Source of the DNA: JBBQZO01 sp038207625
GTDB taxonomy: Bacteria > Pseudomonadota > Gammaproteobacteria > Burkholderiales > Burkholderiaceae_D
DNA length: 64,000 nt
Direction: 5' to 3'
Assembly (NCBI GenBank): GCA_038207625.1
Contig: JBBQZO010000030.1
Location: forward strand, 18,547-82,546
The notes under the pieces are model-generated. The model saw only the letters and a program-made list of their open reading frames with translations, did not search any database and was not told the DNA's origin. Position 1 is the first letter of the stretch; each line of letters opens with the position of its first letter. Both the position numbers and the translations under genes were made by a program. Positions 26,858 through 36,408 of this stretch are shown here, piece by piece.

Positions 26858-29800
26858 ATGGACTCTGGATTCAGCTTCTTTGGCGGCATGGTGATGCTCG
26901 TCATGTTCCTCTTGGTGGTCATCGCGTTGAAAAACGCGGCGCGCGCGCACACTGCGGCCAACAATGCCGAACGCACGATTGATGCCTTGTGCAAGTTGAC
27001 GCGCGAACTGCGCCAGGACGTCACGGCCCTGCAGGCTGCGGCCCGGACGGTCAATGCGGCAGAGCCAGCGCAGCGTAGCGCGACGGCGCCAGCGCAGGCG
27101 CCCGACCCGGGCCAGGCGGTGCCAAGCCGGACGCTCGATCCGGGGCGCGCCGAGCATGCCGTCGTTGTGCCGCCTGTCGCGCCGGCCGCCGTCATGGCGT
27201 CCGACGCGTTCAAGGCAGGCGATGCGGCAAGGGCTGCGCTCGTACCATCTGGCGCTAGCGCCCCGGTGCCTGATACGAGCGTCAGCGCGCCCGTTGTGGC
27301 GCAGGCTGGCGCCGCGTCGACAGGTGCTGTGACCGCGCCGGCAGATAAGGTGCGCGCCGTCGCTGCCGCTTTCGCCGTCGCTGCCGCGCAAACGTCGGCG
27401 CCGTCCGCATCCGCATCCGCATCGACGTCGCCATCTGCGTCCGCGCCCACCTTGAACCGCGCGTCGCTGCGCAGTTCGCAGGCCGTGGCGGCCCGCGCAG
27501 AAAGCGAACCCGCTTGGATGGCCAAACTGTGGTCAACGGCAAGACAGTGGCTGTTCGGCGGCAATCTGGTGGCCAAGCTTGGCCTGATGATCCTGTTCAT
27601 CGGCGTCAGCTTCCTGCTCAAATACACGGCCGCGCGCGTCAGCGTGCCGATCGAGTTCCGCCTGGCCGGCGTGGTGCTGGCCGACATCGCGCTGCTGGCG
27701 TGGGCCTGGCGCATCCGCCTCTCGCGTCCGGCCATCAGCCTGCCGGTGCAGGGCACTGCGCTGGCGATCCTGATGCTGGTCACCTTCGGCGCTTTCCGGC
27801 TGTACCACCTGCTGCCCGGTTCGATGGCGTTCGCCTTGCTGTTCGTGCTGACGGTGTTCACCTGCGTGCTGGCGCTGCTGCAAGACGCGCGTTGGCTGGC
27901 CGTGTTCGGCATCACCGGCGGCTTTGCCGCGCCCATTCTCGCCTCGACCGGCGGCGGCAGCCACATCGCGCTGTTTTCGTACTACGCGCTGCTCAACGCC
28001 GGCGTGCTGGCGCTGGCACTGGTGCGCTCGTGGCGCATGCTCAATGTGCTCGGTTTCGCGTTCACGTTTGTCATCGGTACCACCTGGGGCGTGCTGAACT
28101 ATATGCCCGAGCACTATCTGTCGGTACAGCTGTTCCTGATCCTGTTCTTCGTCTACTACGTGGCCATTGCGCTGTCGTATGCGGTGCGCCAGGCCCCGGG
28201 CCACAATCAATACGTCGATGCCTCGCTGGTGTTTGGCACGCCGTTGCTGGCGTTCGGCCTGCAATACGGGCTGGTGCGCGAGATGGCGTTTGGCCTGGCC
28301 CTGTCGGCGATGGCGCTCGGGCTGTTCTACGGCGCGCTGGCGCTGGCAACGTGGCGTCGCGGCGGCGCCGGCCTGCGCATGCTGATCGACTCCTTCATGG
28401 CGCTGGCGATCGTGTTCGGCACACTGGCCTTGCCGCTCGCGCTGGACGGGCGCTGGACCTCGGCCGCATGGGCGCTGGAGGGCGCGGCAATGGTGTGGAT
28501 CGGCTTGCGCCAGCAGCGCACGGCGGCCTGGGTGTTCGGCTTGCTGGTGCAGCTTGGTGCATGGGTGTCGTTCGGTGCGTCCGTCAGCGGGCTCGATACC
28601 AGTGCCGCGCTCGGATCGAATTTGTGGCTGGGTTTCTTGCTCCTCGGTGCCAGCGCCTTTTTCATGGCGACCAATTTCCGCGCCCAGCGCGATGACGGCG
28701 CCACGCACCGTTTCGGCTGGCTGGCGGGCGCCTTCCTGGTCGGCGCGTCGATCTGGCTGGTGCTTGGCGCCTGGGTCGAAATCGTACTGCGCACGCACGG
28801 TGTCGACCGGTCCAATCTGCTGGTGGCAAGCGCGCTGGTCGCCGCCATCGGCCTGGCGTTCATCGCCCGGCGCATGGACTGGGCGCTGGCCAGCCGCTTG
28901 GCGCTGGCGGCGCAGTTACTGGCCGGCGGCACCTTGCTGCTGTTGTCGGTGATGAGTTGGGAATGGCGCAGCGCCTCGCCCGATCTGTTCGACCGGCCGA
29001 TTCTGGGCGCGCTGATGATTTGTGCCGGCGCGGGATTCACCAGCTGGAACCTGATGCGCCAGAACGACAAGCGCCTGCACCTGCTCGCGGCCGCATCATT
29101 GGCCTGGTCGCAGCTGTGGTGGTTCGGCACCATCCTGCCGCTGTTGGCCGGCTGGACCAGCACCCACTATCAAATATTCACCAGCGGAACCTGGGGAGCC
29201 AACGCCGACCTGTGGCGCGCAGCCTACGCGCTGCTGCTGGTGGTCAGCGCGCCGCTGTCGCTGTGGCTGGTGCGTCGCCTGACGTGGCCTGCGCTGCGCT
29301 GGGCCACGGTCACGGTATGGGCTGGCTTGGCGTTGTGTACGCTCGATATGCTGTTCACGCTGTATCCGCAAAATCAGCTGCCGCATTCCGAAACCGTGCT
29401 GGCATGGCTGGCGCTGTGGCTGACCGGCGAATGGCTGCTGCGCAAGTGGGCGCAGCAACACTGGGCGCTGTCGGACCTCATCTTGAAACTGCTGCACACG
29501 GTGCGCACCGCGGGCCCTTGGTTGATGATCTGGCCGGTCTGCGCGACCTGGATCGCGCGCTATCTGCAAGACGGTAACAACGCCGAGGCGCAGCTGCTGG
29601 CCGACGCGGGCTGGCACGCCAGCGCGAGCTGGGCGCGCTTCGTGCCGATGTGGTTGATGATGCTGGCGTTGTTCTGGCTGATGGCACGCTGCCGGCGCGC
29701 CGTCTGGCCGGTGACGCCGCTCGCGCATTGGTATCGGCACAGTCTGATCCCGCTCGGCTGCGTCTGGGCGATCCTGCTGGTGGCGGTGTGGAACGTGACG

Positions 29801-30352
29801 CAGAACGGGGCGATGGCGCCGTTGCCCTATGTGCCGCTGATTAATCCGCTGGACCTTTCCAGCTGTTTCGCGATGCTGCTGGCCGTGGCGTGCTACCGCA
29901 TGATGCATGGCGACATTCGGCCGGCATGGTCGGCGCGCCTGCCGCAGGCGGGGGCGTGCATCGCGTATGCCTTGTTCAACCTGGCCCTGCTGCGCGCCGT
30001 CGCGAACTACCGCGACATCCCCTACGACTTCGATGCGCTGTTCGCCTCCCAGTTTGTGCAGGCGATGCTGTCGCTGGTGTGGTCGGGCACGGCCTTGCTG
30101 CTGATGCGCCACGGCGCCAAACGCACGCAGCGCGGCCCGTGGCTGTACGGCGCCGCTTTGCTGGCTCTGGTGGTCGGCAAGCTGTTCCTGGTCGACCTGT
30201 CCAACGTGGGCGGGGTCGAGCGCATCATCTCCTTCCTAGGCGTGGGAGCCTTGATGGTCGGCATCGGCTACATCGCACCTTACCCGACGACGCGCGACAA
30301 AGCGTCGGCAACGACAACGACGGTCCCCGAGACCGACTTCACGGAGTCATGA
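26858..30352 (+). CDS. DUF2339 polytopic membrane protein
   Basis: A 1164-residue inner membrane protein. An N-terminal helix (MVMLVMFLLVVIALKNAA) is followed by a short coiled coil and a 160-residue Ala/Pro/Ser/Thr-rich linker. About 25 further membrane helices follow from near residue 235. DUF2339 proteins have this pattern and are thought to act at the cell envelope; their function is unknown. The start at 26858 places the first helix at the N-terminus; starts back to 26723 are possible. The gene following one base after the stop encodes DUF3999, a known genomic partner. Confidence 0.9.
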   Translation: MDSGFSFFGGMVMLVMFLLVVIALKNAARAHTAANNAERTIDALCKLTRELRQDVTALQAAARTVNAAEPAQRSATAPAQAPDPGQAVPSRTLDPGRAEHAVVVPPVAPAAVMASDAFKAGDAARAALVPSGASAPVPDTSVSAPVVAQAGAASTGAVTAPADKVRAVAAAFAVAAAQTSAPSASASASTSPSASAPTLNRASLRSSQAVAARAESEPAWMAKLWSTARQWLFGGNLVAKLGLMILFIGVSFLLKYTAARVSVPIEFRLAGVVLADIALLAWAWRIRLSRPAISLPVQGTALAILMLVTFGAFRLYHLLPGSMAFALLFVLTVFTCVLALLQDARWLAVFGITGGFAAPILASTGGGSHIALFSYYALLNAGVLALALVRSWRMLNVLGFAFTFVIGTTWGVLNYMPEHYLSVQLFLILFFVYYVAIALSYAVRQAPGHNQYVDASLVFGTPLLAFGLQYGLVREMAFGLALSAMALGLFYGALALATWRRGGAGLRMLIDSFMALAIVFGTLALPLALDGRWTSAAWALEGAAMVWIGLRQQRTAAWVFGLLVQLGAWVSFGASVSGLDTSAALGSNLWLGFLLLGASAFFMATNFRAQRDDGATHRFGWLAGAFLVGASIWLVLGAWVEIVLRTHGVDRSNLLVASALVAAIGLAFIARRMDWALASRLALAAQLLAGGTLLLLSVMSWEWRSASPDLFDRPILGALMICAGAGFTSWNLMRQNDKRLHLLAAASLAWSQLWWFGTILPLLAGWTSTHYQIFTSGTWGANADLWRAAYALLLVVSAPLSLWLVRRLTWPALRWATVTVWAGLALCTLDMLFTLYPQNQLPHSETVLAWLALWLTGEWLLRKWAQQHWALSDLILKLLHTVRTAGPWLMIWPVCATWIARYLQDGNNAEAQLLADAGWHASASWARFVPMWLMMLALFWLMARCRRAVWPVTPLAHWYRHSLIPLGCVWAILLVAVWNVTQNGAMAPLPYVPLINPLDLSSCFAMLLAVACYRMMHGDIRPAWSARLPQAGACIAYALFNLALLRAVANYRDIPYDFDALFASQFVQAMLSLVWSGTALLLMRHGAKRTQRGPWLYGAALLALVVGKLFLVDLSNVGGVERIISFLGVGALMVGIGYIAPYPTTRDKASATTTTVPETDFTES

Positions 30353-30353
30353 C

Positions 30354-31826
30354 ATGGCATTGAGCACACTCTTCGGTGCACGCGTGCTGGCCGCCATGCT
30401 GGCCATTCCAGCTTGCTGCGGCGCCGCCGAGCCGGCATCCAGCGACACGCCGCGCGACTATTCCCACAGCATGGCCGTGAACATCAGCGGCCAGCAGGGC
30501 GTGGTGCAGTTGCGCCTGCCGTCCGACGTGTATCTGCACGCGCGCTCGCCCGAGCTGGCGGACGTGCGCGTGTTCGACGCCAGTGGCGCACCGTTGCCGT
30601 TCGCGCTGCAGCACGCGCCGGCGCAAACGCGCATCAGCCACCGTGCGCTGACTGCCAGGATATTTCCGCTGATGGATGGCGCGACGCGCGCCGATCAGCA
30701 ACTGGATCTGGACATCAATACCGGTCCGGATGGGCGCCTGTTGTCCGTCAAGGTGCGCCCCGACGGCCAGCGCGGCCACAGCGACGCGCCAGCGCATTTG
30801 AGCGGCCTGGTGCTGGACCTGCGCGAAGGCGCGGCCACGGGCAGGGACGACGCCAGCCCGCTGATCGACGCGCTGCGCTTCACGCTGCCGGCCGGCACGC
30901 GCGCCTACCGGGGCGAGGTGTGGGTGGAAAGCAGTGATGACCTCAAGCATTGGGACGCGCTCGGCGCGGTGGAGCTGAACTGGCTGGTCAACAACGCCAC
31001 CGAGACGCTGGAAAGCGACCGGCTCGACTTCGCGCCGCGCCGCTTCCGCTATGCGCGCCTGCGTTGGCGCGCCGGCGAGCCGATCGCGTTTGGCGCGATC
31101 AGCGCCGAGTCGCCGAGCCAGACCGAGCTGGCCGCGCCGACCGTGCAACTGTTGCTGGCGCCGCTGGCCGGCCACGAACCGCGCGACCTGTTGTATCAGG
31201 CGCCGCTCGGCATCGTCGCGCAGAAAATTGGTCTGCAATTTAGCGAGCAGAACGTGGTGCTGCCGGTGACGATCGGCAGCTATCGCGAGCTGCCGCCGCG
31301 CCAGTTCGGCCAGCCCACGCACTGGCAATTTGAACCTTTGCTGCGCACCACGTTTTATCAGATCACCCAGCAGGGTCAGACGCGCGCCTCGGCCGACGTG
31401 GCAGTCGGCCCCATACCGACGACGCAATGGGTGCTGCGCACCGACACGCCCAGCGCGACCAAACCGACGCTGCGCTTGGTCTGGTCGCCCGCCACGCTGG
31501 TGTTTCTGGCCAACGGACGCGCGCCATACACGCTGGCCTTCGGGCGCGACAAGGCGCCAGCAAAGGCGCTGGACGTGACGCAAGTGGCGCCCGGATTTTC
31601 GGCGGAGGAAATTGCCAACGTTGAGCAAGCGACCGTCGGCGCGCTGCGTGCCCAGGCGGACTTCAAGGCCGGCGAGGACAGTGCGCTGAAAACCGCCACG
31701 CAGTCGTCGCGCCAGCGCGCGCTGGCCTTGTGGGGAGTGTTGCTAGCTGGCGTGGCGTTGCTGGCCTTCATGGTCTGGCGCCTGATGCAACAGATGAAGT
31801 CCCCGCCAAAGCCGCCGGATGCTTGA
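30354..31826 (+). CDS. DUF3999 periplasmic protein with C-terminal membrane anchor
   Basis: A 490-residue exported protein. A signal peptide (LAAMLAIPACCGAA) precedes a large beta-rich domain that starts with DYSHSMAVNISGQQGVV and VRVFDASGAPLPFAL, the DUF3999 opening. One C-terminal helix (ALWGVLLAGVALLAFMVW, about residues 460-477) is followed by a short cytosolic tail, so the main domain faces the periplasm. Its start is one base after the DUF2339 stop, so both are made from one mRNA and probably form a complex. Function is unknown for both. Confidence 0.9.
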   Translation: MALSTLFGARVLAAMLAIPACCGAAEPASSDTPRDYSHSMAVNISGQQGVVQLRLPSDVYLHARSPELADVRVFDASGAPLPFALQHAPAQTRISHRALTARIFPLMDGATRADQQLDLDINTGPDGRLLSVKVRPDGQRGHSDAPAHLSGLVLDLREGAATGRDDASPLIDALRFTLPAGTRAYRGEVWVESSDDLKHWDALGAVELNWLVNNATETLESDRLDFAPRRFRYARLRWRAGEPIAFGAISAESPSQTELAAPTVQLLLAPLAGHEPRDLLYQAPLGIVAQKIGLQFSEQNVVLPVTIGSYRELPPRQFGQPTHWQFEPLLRTTFYQITQQGQTRASADVAVGPIPTTQWVLRTDTPSATKPTLRLVWSPATLVFLANGRAPYTLAFGRDKAPAKALDVTQVAPGFSAEEIANVEQATVGALRAQADFKAGEDSALKTATQSSRQRALALWGVLLAGVALLAFMVWRLMQQMKSPPKPPDA

Positions 31827-31848
31827 CGATCGCGCGGCAGTTGCCATG

Positions 31849-32070
31849 TCAGGTGATGTACACGATTGCCGCGCGGCGTCTGGATTTGGCCGAGTCATAA
31901 GACAGCTGCACCGTCCCTTGGCTGGCGTCACGCAACGCCGTTTCGGCCACGCCGGCTTGCCGCAGATATTGCATTGCGGCTTCGCCAGCGTGCGTTCGCG
32001 CCCAGCTATCGAAGGGTGCTGAGATAGGCGCCAGCCCCGGGGGGAACCCGGGGCCGAGGTCAAGCCAGAC
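31849..32070 (-). pseudogene. Possible coding remnant downstream of the second TonB-dependent receptor
   Basis: One minus-strand frame is open from just after the receptor stop to a TGA at 31849-31851. It reads like protein (FDSWARTHAGEAAMQYL, then ALRDASQGTVQLSYDSAKS), unlike the arginine-rich nonsense of other frames. It lacks a convincing start; the only ATG begins 43 codons before the stop. It may be the end of a lost gene or a short gene with a rare start. A GCCCCGGG/CCCGGGGC hairpin at 32034-32054 lies within it. No family recognised. Confidence 0.3.
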
Positions 32071-32084
32071 GGCGCTTTACGCCA

Positions 32085-34940
32085 TTACTGGAACTTGTAG
32101 GACGCCTTGACGTAGAACACGCGACCGTACGGGTCCGAGTAACGTCCGTCGTAACCGACCTGATTGCCGCCACCTTGGGTGCGTACCGAGAACGGTGGTT
32201 CGGCGCCGAACAGATTGCGCACGCCGGCGGTGAGCACCAGATCCTTGTTCATCGTTACCCGGCTCTGCCAGTCGGCCGTGAACAGGCCTTTGACGTCGCG
32301 TGCCAGGTCGGTCGGCGCGCCGATCGAGCCGTCCGGATTGGCCGCATGCACGGTGCCGTCGTCGGCAGTGATGACCTGGTCATGGTAGCCCGAGTGCCAG
32401 TTCAGCGCCAGCGTGTGGGAGAACATCGCCGATTGCGTCAGCGACGCGATCAGCCTGGTTTGCCAGCGCAGCGCGACGTTGTTGTACTCGTCGAAGCGAC
32501 CGACGCTCTTGGTCACGCCCACGCCCGGCACATCCGATTCGGACGTGTGGGTCCAGGTGCCGGTCCAGTTCAGGTTCAGCTTGCCAAACTCGGTGTTGGT
32601 CTTGAAGCTGTGGTCCCAGTCGATCCCCTGATAGTGCGAGGTGGCCAGATTGAACGGCGCCACGGTGCCGGCCAGCACATTTTCGCCCGCGGTCGAATCG
32701 TAGATCAGCTTGAACAAGCCCTGATACGCCGCCGCATTGCCGAACAACATTTCCTCTGGCAGGGTGGAGATCTGGTCGCGCATCTTCACGTCCCAGAAGT
32801 CGAAGCCGAGCGAGACGCTGGCGACCGGTTCAATGCGGATGCCGATGGTGCCTTGCTTGGATTGCTCAGGCTTGAGGCCGGCGTCGCCCGAGGTCGGGTT
32901 GCCGCCGTTGATGGTGGCGTACTGGGTGTTGCCATTGCAGCCGCCGGCCAGCGGACTCGAGCTTGGCACCGGGCAGTTGTACTTGCCCGACGTCACGCCG
33001 CCCGAGGTGGGCGGGTTGACGATATTGTCCATCGTCGGCGCCTTGAAGCCGGTGCCATAGGATGCGCGCAGCAACACCGACGAGGTTGGACGGTAGCTGG
33101 CCGCCAGCTTGTAGGTGAACTTGTTGTTGGCGTTGCCCAGCGTCTTCGCGCCCACCAGGTTGCCGTCGATGTCGTAGTTGATGGCGCTGTCGATGGCTTT
33201 GTAGCTGTCGTAGCGGGCCGAGGTGGTCACGTCAAATTGCTTGGTGATCGGCGTAAACAACTCGGCGAACGCGCCCCAGCTCTTCTGGCTCGAGTCGACC
33301 GGCACGCCGCCTGGCCCGAAGCCGATGGCGGTGTTGGTGAAGTTCGGTTGCTGCGCATTCGGACCTTGCTCGATCGCGCTAGGAATCTGCGAGAACGTTT
33401 GCTTGGTGAGGTCGGCACCCAGGCCGAGCTGGGCGCTGCCGCCGTCAAGCTTGAACACTTCGCGGCTGCCGCGCAGGCTGCCGATGTCAAGCGTCGACTT
33501 GTTCGAGTAGCGATTGGTGTGCAGCACGGCCGGCGCCAGGATGGCGGTCGAGGCGCCCGACGGTGCGAACGGGTCGAAGGTGCCAGCGGCCTGAATGGCG
33601 CTGTAGGCATCCTTGCCCAGATAGCCGCCGTCGAAATACTTGTCGCCCTTGTTTTGCGAGCGGGTCAGCGAGGCGTTGTAGTCCCAGTCCATGAAGTCGC
33701 CGCCGACGCCGGCCACCAGATGGGTTGAATTGGCGACGAAGCGGTCGGTGCGTCCACCCGCATCGGTCAGGCGCAAGTTCATCTTGGCCGATTTGACGTT
33801 GGCCGGATCCACACCCAGGCTGGTCAGATAGGGCGTGACATACTTGGTGTAAAGCGGGCTGCTGAGGTCCATCGCCAGGCCTTGCGCAGGCGGCGCCCAG
33901 CGCGCGGTCATCTCGAACTGGGTGGCCACCGCCTCGGCAAACAGCGTGGCGTGATCGCCCAGTTTCTGGTTGAACGAGGCGACGAAGCTGTCGCGTTTGG
34001 TTTTCGGCACCAGCTGTACGGTCGCCCCGAAGTCGTACCAGCATGAAGACGCGTTGGCGGCGTCGACGACGACGTAGGTGTTCGCGCCGCACTTGCCATC
34101 TTTCATGTAGTTGGGCGAGAACGTCAGGGCGGACTGGCCCTTGATCGCGTCTTTGAAGCGCAGCGTGGCCGAGGCAGGCGCCGTGTTGACGGCTAGCTGG
34201 TACAAATAGTAGTCCTTGCCGCTGTCGCTAAATTTGCGCATGCCGGTGTTGGCGAACGGGCGGTCCTCGGCGTTGAGTTCCTTTTGTTCGTCATGGCTGA
34301 ACGCGAACATGGCGTTGTAGCCGTCCTTGTCGAGATCGCCAAACCCCTTGGTGATGCTCAGGCTCTGGCTTTGTCCGCCGGTGTGTTGCGGCGCGTTCGC
34401 GTTGGCCTCGATGGTGAGGTCGCGCACGTTCTTTTTGGTGATGAAGTTGACCACGCCGGCGATCGCGTCCGAGCCGTACAGGGCCGAGGCGCCGTCGGTG
34501 AGCACCTCGACGCGTTCGATCGCGGCCAGCGGGATGCTGCCCAGATTGACGGCGCTGCCGGCGCCGAACGAGGCCATGCGCCGTCCGTTGAGCAGAACCA
34601 GGGTATAGCCTTCACCGATGTTGTGGATCGACGCGGTCTGCACGCCGGTACCGCCGTTGACCGACTGCGAAGAGTTGGTGAAACCCTGCATCGACGGCAG
34701 CGCCTGGATCAGTTCGGTGACGCTGGTGGCACCGCTTTTTTTGATTTCTTCTTGCGAGATCGACAGCACCGGCAAGGCGCCTTCGAGCGCGATGCGTTTG
34801 ATCGAGGAGCCGGTAATTTCCACGCGCTGCACGACAGCCTCGTCGGCCATGGCCGACTGTGCGGCCAGGCCGAACGTGGCAGCGACGCCGCTGGCGAACA
34901 TGAGGCGCAGCGAGCGCGCTAAGACTTTTTCCATCATCAT
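32085..34940 (-). CDS. TonB-dependent outer membrane receptor (second, large)
   Basis: A 951-residue receptor with a signal peptide (ASGVAATFGLAAQSAMA). The plug starts RVEITGSSIKRIALEGALPV and includes VLLNGRRMASFG and ERVEVLTDGASALYGSDAIAGVVN, the marks of the TonB-dependent receptors known for peptide or glycan uptake (IroN/NicT-like and SusC-like in proteobacteria). The barrel ends FYVKASYKFQ, with the usual terminal Phe followed by one extra Gln. No ABC or hydrolase partner is adjacent, so the ligand is unknown. Confidence 0.92.
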   Translation of the reverse strand: MMMEKVLARSLRLMFASGVAATFGLAAQSAMADEAVVQRVEITGSSIKRIALEGALPVLSISQEEIKKSGATSVTELIQALPSMQGFTNSSQSVNGGTGVQTASIHNIGEGYTLVLLNGRRMASFGAGSAVNLGSIPLAAIERVEVLTDGASALYGSDAIAGVVNFITKKNVRDLTIEANANAPQHTGGQSQSLSITKGFGDLDKDGYNAMFAFSHDEQKELNAEDRPFANTGMRKFSDSGKDYYLYQLAVNTAPASATLRFKDAIKGQSALTFSPNYMKDGKCGANTYVVVDAANASSCWYDFGATVQLVPKTKRDSFVASFNQKLGDHATLFAEAVATQFEMTARWAPPAQGLAMDLSSPLYTKYVTPYLTSLGVDPANVKSAKMNLRLTDAGGRTDRFVANSTHLVAGVGGDFMDWDYNASLTRSQNKGDKYFDGGYLGKDAYSAIQAAGTFDPFAPSGASTAILAPAVLHTNRYSNKSTLDIGSLRGSREVFKLDGGSAQLGLGADLTKQTFSQIPSAIEQGPNAQQPNFTNTAIGFGPGGVPVDSSQKSWGAFAELFTPITKQFDVTTSARYDSYKAIDSAINYDIDGNLVGAKTLGNANNKFTYKLAASYRPTSSVLLRASYGTGFKAPTMDNIVNPPTSGGVTSGKYNCPVPSSSPLAGGCNGNTQYATINGGNPTSGDAGLKPEQSKQGTIGIRIEPVASVSLGFDFWDVKMRDQISTLPEEMLFGNAAAYQGLFKLIYDSTAGENVLAGTVAPFNLATSHYQGIDWDHSFKTNTEFGKLNLNWTGTWTHTSESDVPGVGVTKSVGRFDEYNNVALRWQTRLIASLTQSAMFSHTLALNWHSGYHDQVITADDGTVHAANPDGSIGAPTDLARDVKGLFTADWQSRVTMNKDLVLTAGVRNLFGAEPPFSVRTQGGGNQVGYDGRYSDPYGRVFYVKASYKFQ

Positions 34941-35696
34941 TTCAATTAAACTCCATTGGTTGAACTGCGAACGTTAGCGCAAGCTCCGATGCGAGCTTGT
35001 ACTGATTTTTGCTTGCGCTGGCGCGCGGGACTCCGGTGCAAAATCCGATGTCTGCCAGCTGACGCAACAGCCGTCACGGCGGCGTGCCGCCGGTGATCCA
35101 CGCGCTGCGGCACAGCGTGGGCGCGACTCTGCCAAGCGTGCCGCCATTGCAGTGGGGCGCGACGTTCAGGTGGGGCGATGCGTGTTTCCCGCTGTGCGCC
35201 GCAGCGTTGTACGCATCGGGCGGCGCCTGACTATGTGGGTCCGGCGAAAGTGGAAGTGGCCGCTTATGGCTGCACTTCGTGCTGCCCGATACTGTGCAAT
35301 TGGTGCGCTGGTGGTGGTTCTCGGCTGGTCATTTTTACGAGAAATTATTCTAGAACAGCGATTGCGCACGCAGCAACCAGCAAAGCGGCACTATGCCGTT
35401 TTAGCGCGATGGCACGATGCAAACGACCTATGTTGTGTGCACAATTGGCGACGCCCTGTGTGCGGGCGGCGGCGCTGTCAGCGCAGTGCGATCAATTTTC
35501 CGCAGGCCTGCGTCGTTTGCTGTGGCAAGCGTGCCAGCGCCAGGTCGGCAGCGCCGACCTTACGCGCCGCACGCGCGCCACGGGCCGTCGGCGAGCAAAT
35601 CGCCGCGTCGGAACATGGGCAACCTGGCTGCGTTTAGGCAGGGTGAGCTCTGCACGTGGTGGCGCCGGTGGTATCGACCACCCGAGCGCCGTCGCC
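34941..35696. other. 756-base region without a supportable gene
   Basis: This gap lies between the start of the second TonB-dependent receptor and the stop of the Cache-domain gene. Part of it (about 35310-35440) is richer in A and T than its surroundings. Two overlapping plus-strand frames exist, one with a single hydrophobic stretch, but both are rich in Arg, Cys and Trp and have no ribosome site. It should contain the receptor promoter near its left end; no clear operator was found. Confidence 0.45.
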
Positions 35697-36149
35697 TCAC
35701 TTGCCTTTGTAGATTCCTGCCTCGAGTATCAGTTCACCCTGACGCAAGACGTAGGTCGACTTCTTTTCGATTTCGTTGGACACCGGATTGTTGTAGCGGT
35801 AGTCCACCCAGCCCTTGCCCTTGGACTTGGCAAGTTCAATGATTTCCTTGCGAAAGAACTTCCCATCTGCATCCGGTAGCACCACCAGGTTCTTGCCGAC
35901 CAGTTTCGGATTGTTCGGATGGGCCAGCACCGTGCCATCGAGCGCGCGTACGTACAGGTAAATGTCGCCGTTGATGAACTCGGGGTTTTTTTTGTTGATC
36001 TCGGCGATCAGTACATCCTTGCCGTTCTTTTGAAGGAAGGCCACGCCCTTGTCGACCAGCGCGATCGCATCGTCGGGGTTGTCAGTCGCGCACGATGGCG
36101 TGGCATACAGTGCGCATAACAAACATGCCAGAAAGCCTAAGCTTTTCAT
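35697..36149 (-). CDS. Secreted single-Cache-domain protein
   Basis: A 150-residue protein with a signal peptide (FLACLLCALYATPSCA) and one small Cache domain. The domain shows FLQKNGKDVLIAEINKKNPEF, then DIYLYVRALDGTVLAHP and KGKGWVDYRYNNP, typical of the sCache_2 fold that senses organic acids in chemoreceptors. Here it has no membrane helix or signalling module, so it is a free periplasmic binding protein. The start at 36149 has a GGTGAG ribosome site; the longer frame upstream is not credible. It may feed a partner sensor; none is adjacent. Confidence 0.88.
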   Translation of the reverse strand: MKSLGFLACLLCALYATPSCATDNPDDAIALVDKGVAFLQKNGKDVLIAEINKKNPEFINGDIYLYVRALDGTVLAHPNNPKLVGKNLVVLPDADGKFFRKEIIELAKSKGKGWVDYRYNNPVSNEIEKKSTYVLRQGELILEAGIYKGK

Positions 36150-36408
36150 GATCTCACCCTGTGTGAACGATGGAACCGCTCGACGATGCGCATCAGGCGC
36201 GCCAGATTGGTGCGGCGACCCTGCTTCATCATACGAGGGAAGATACCCTGTCGCAAGCTCAATTCGAGGCCTCATTCGATCGCGGGGCCGCTCACCTGCG
36301 CGGCCGCGCGCGCGCAGGCATTGGCCAGTAAGTAAGACAGGCCATCGATGCGATGGGCGCCCCATCAGCCGGCGGCAGCCTGGCGCAGGCGCGCACGCCA
36401 GCGCCAGG

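Noticed and set aside
35152..35637. 161-codon plus-strand frame with one hydrophobic stretch
   Set aside because: No ribosome site, Arg/Cys/Trp-rich composition and no family; it also overlaps another equally poor frame.
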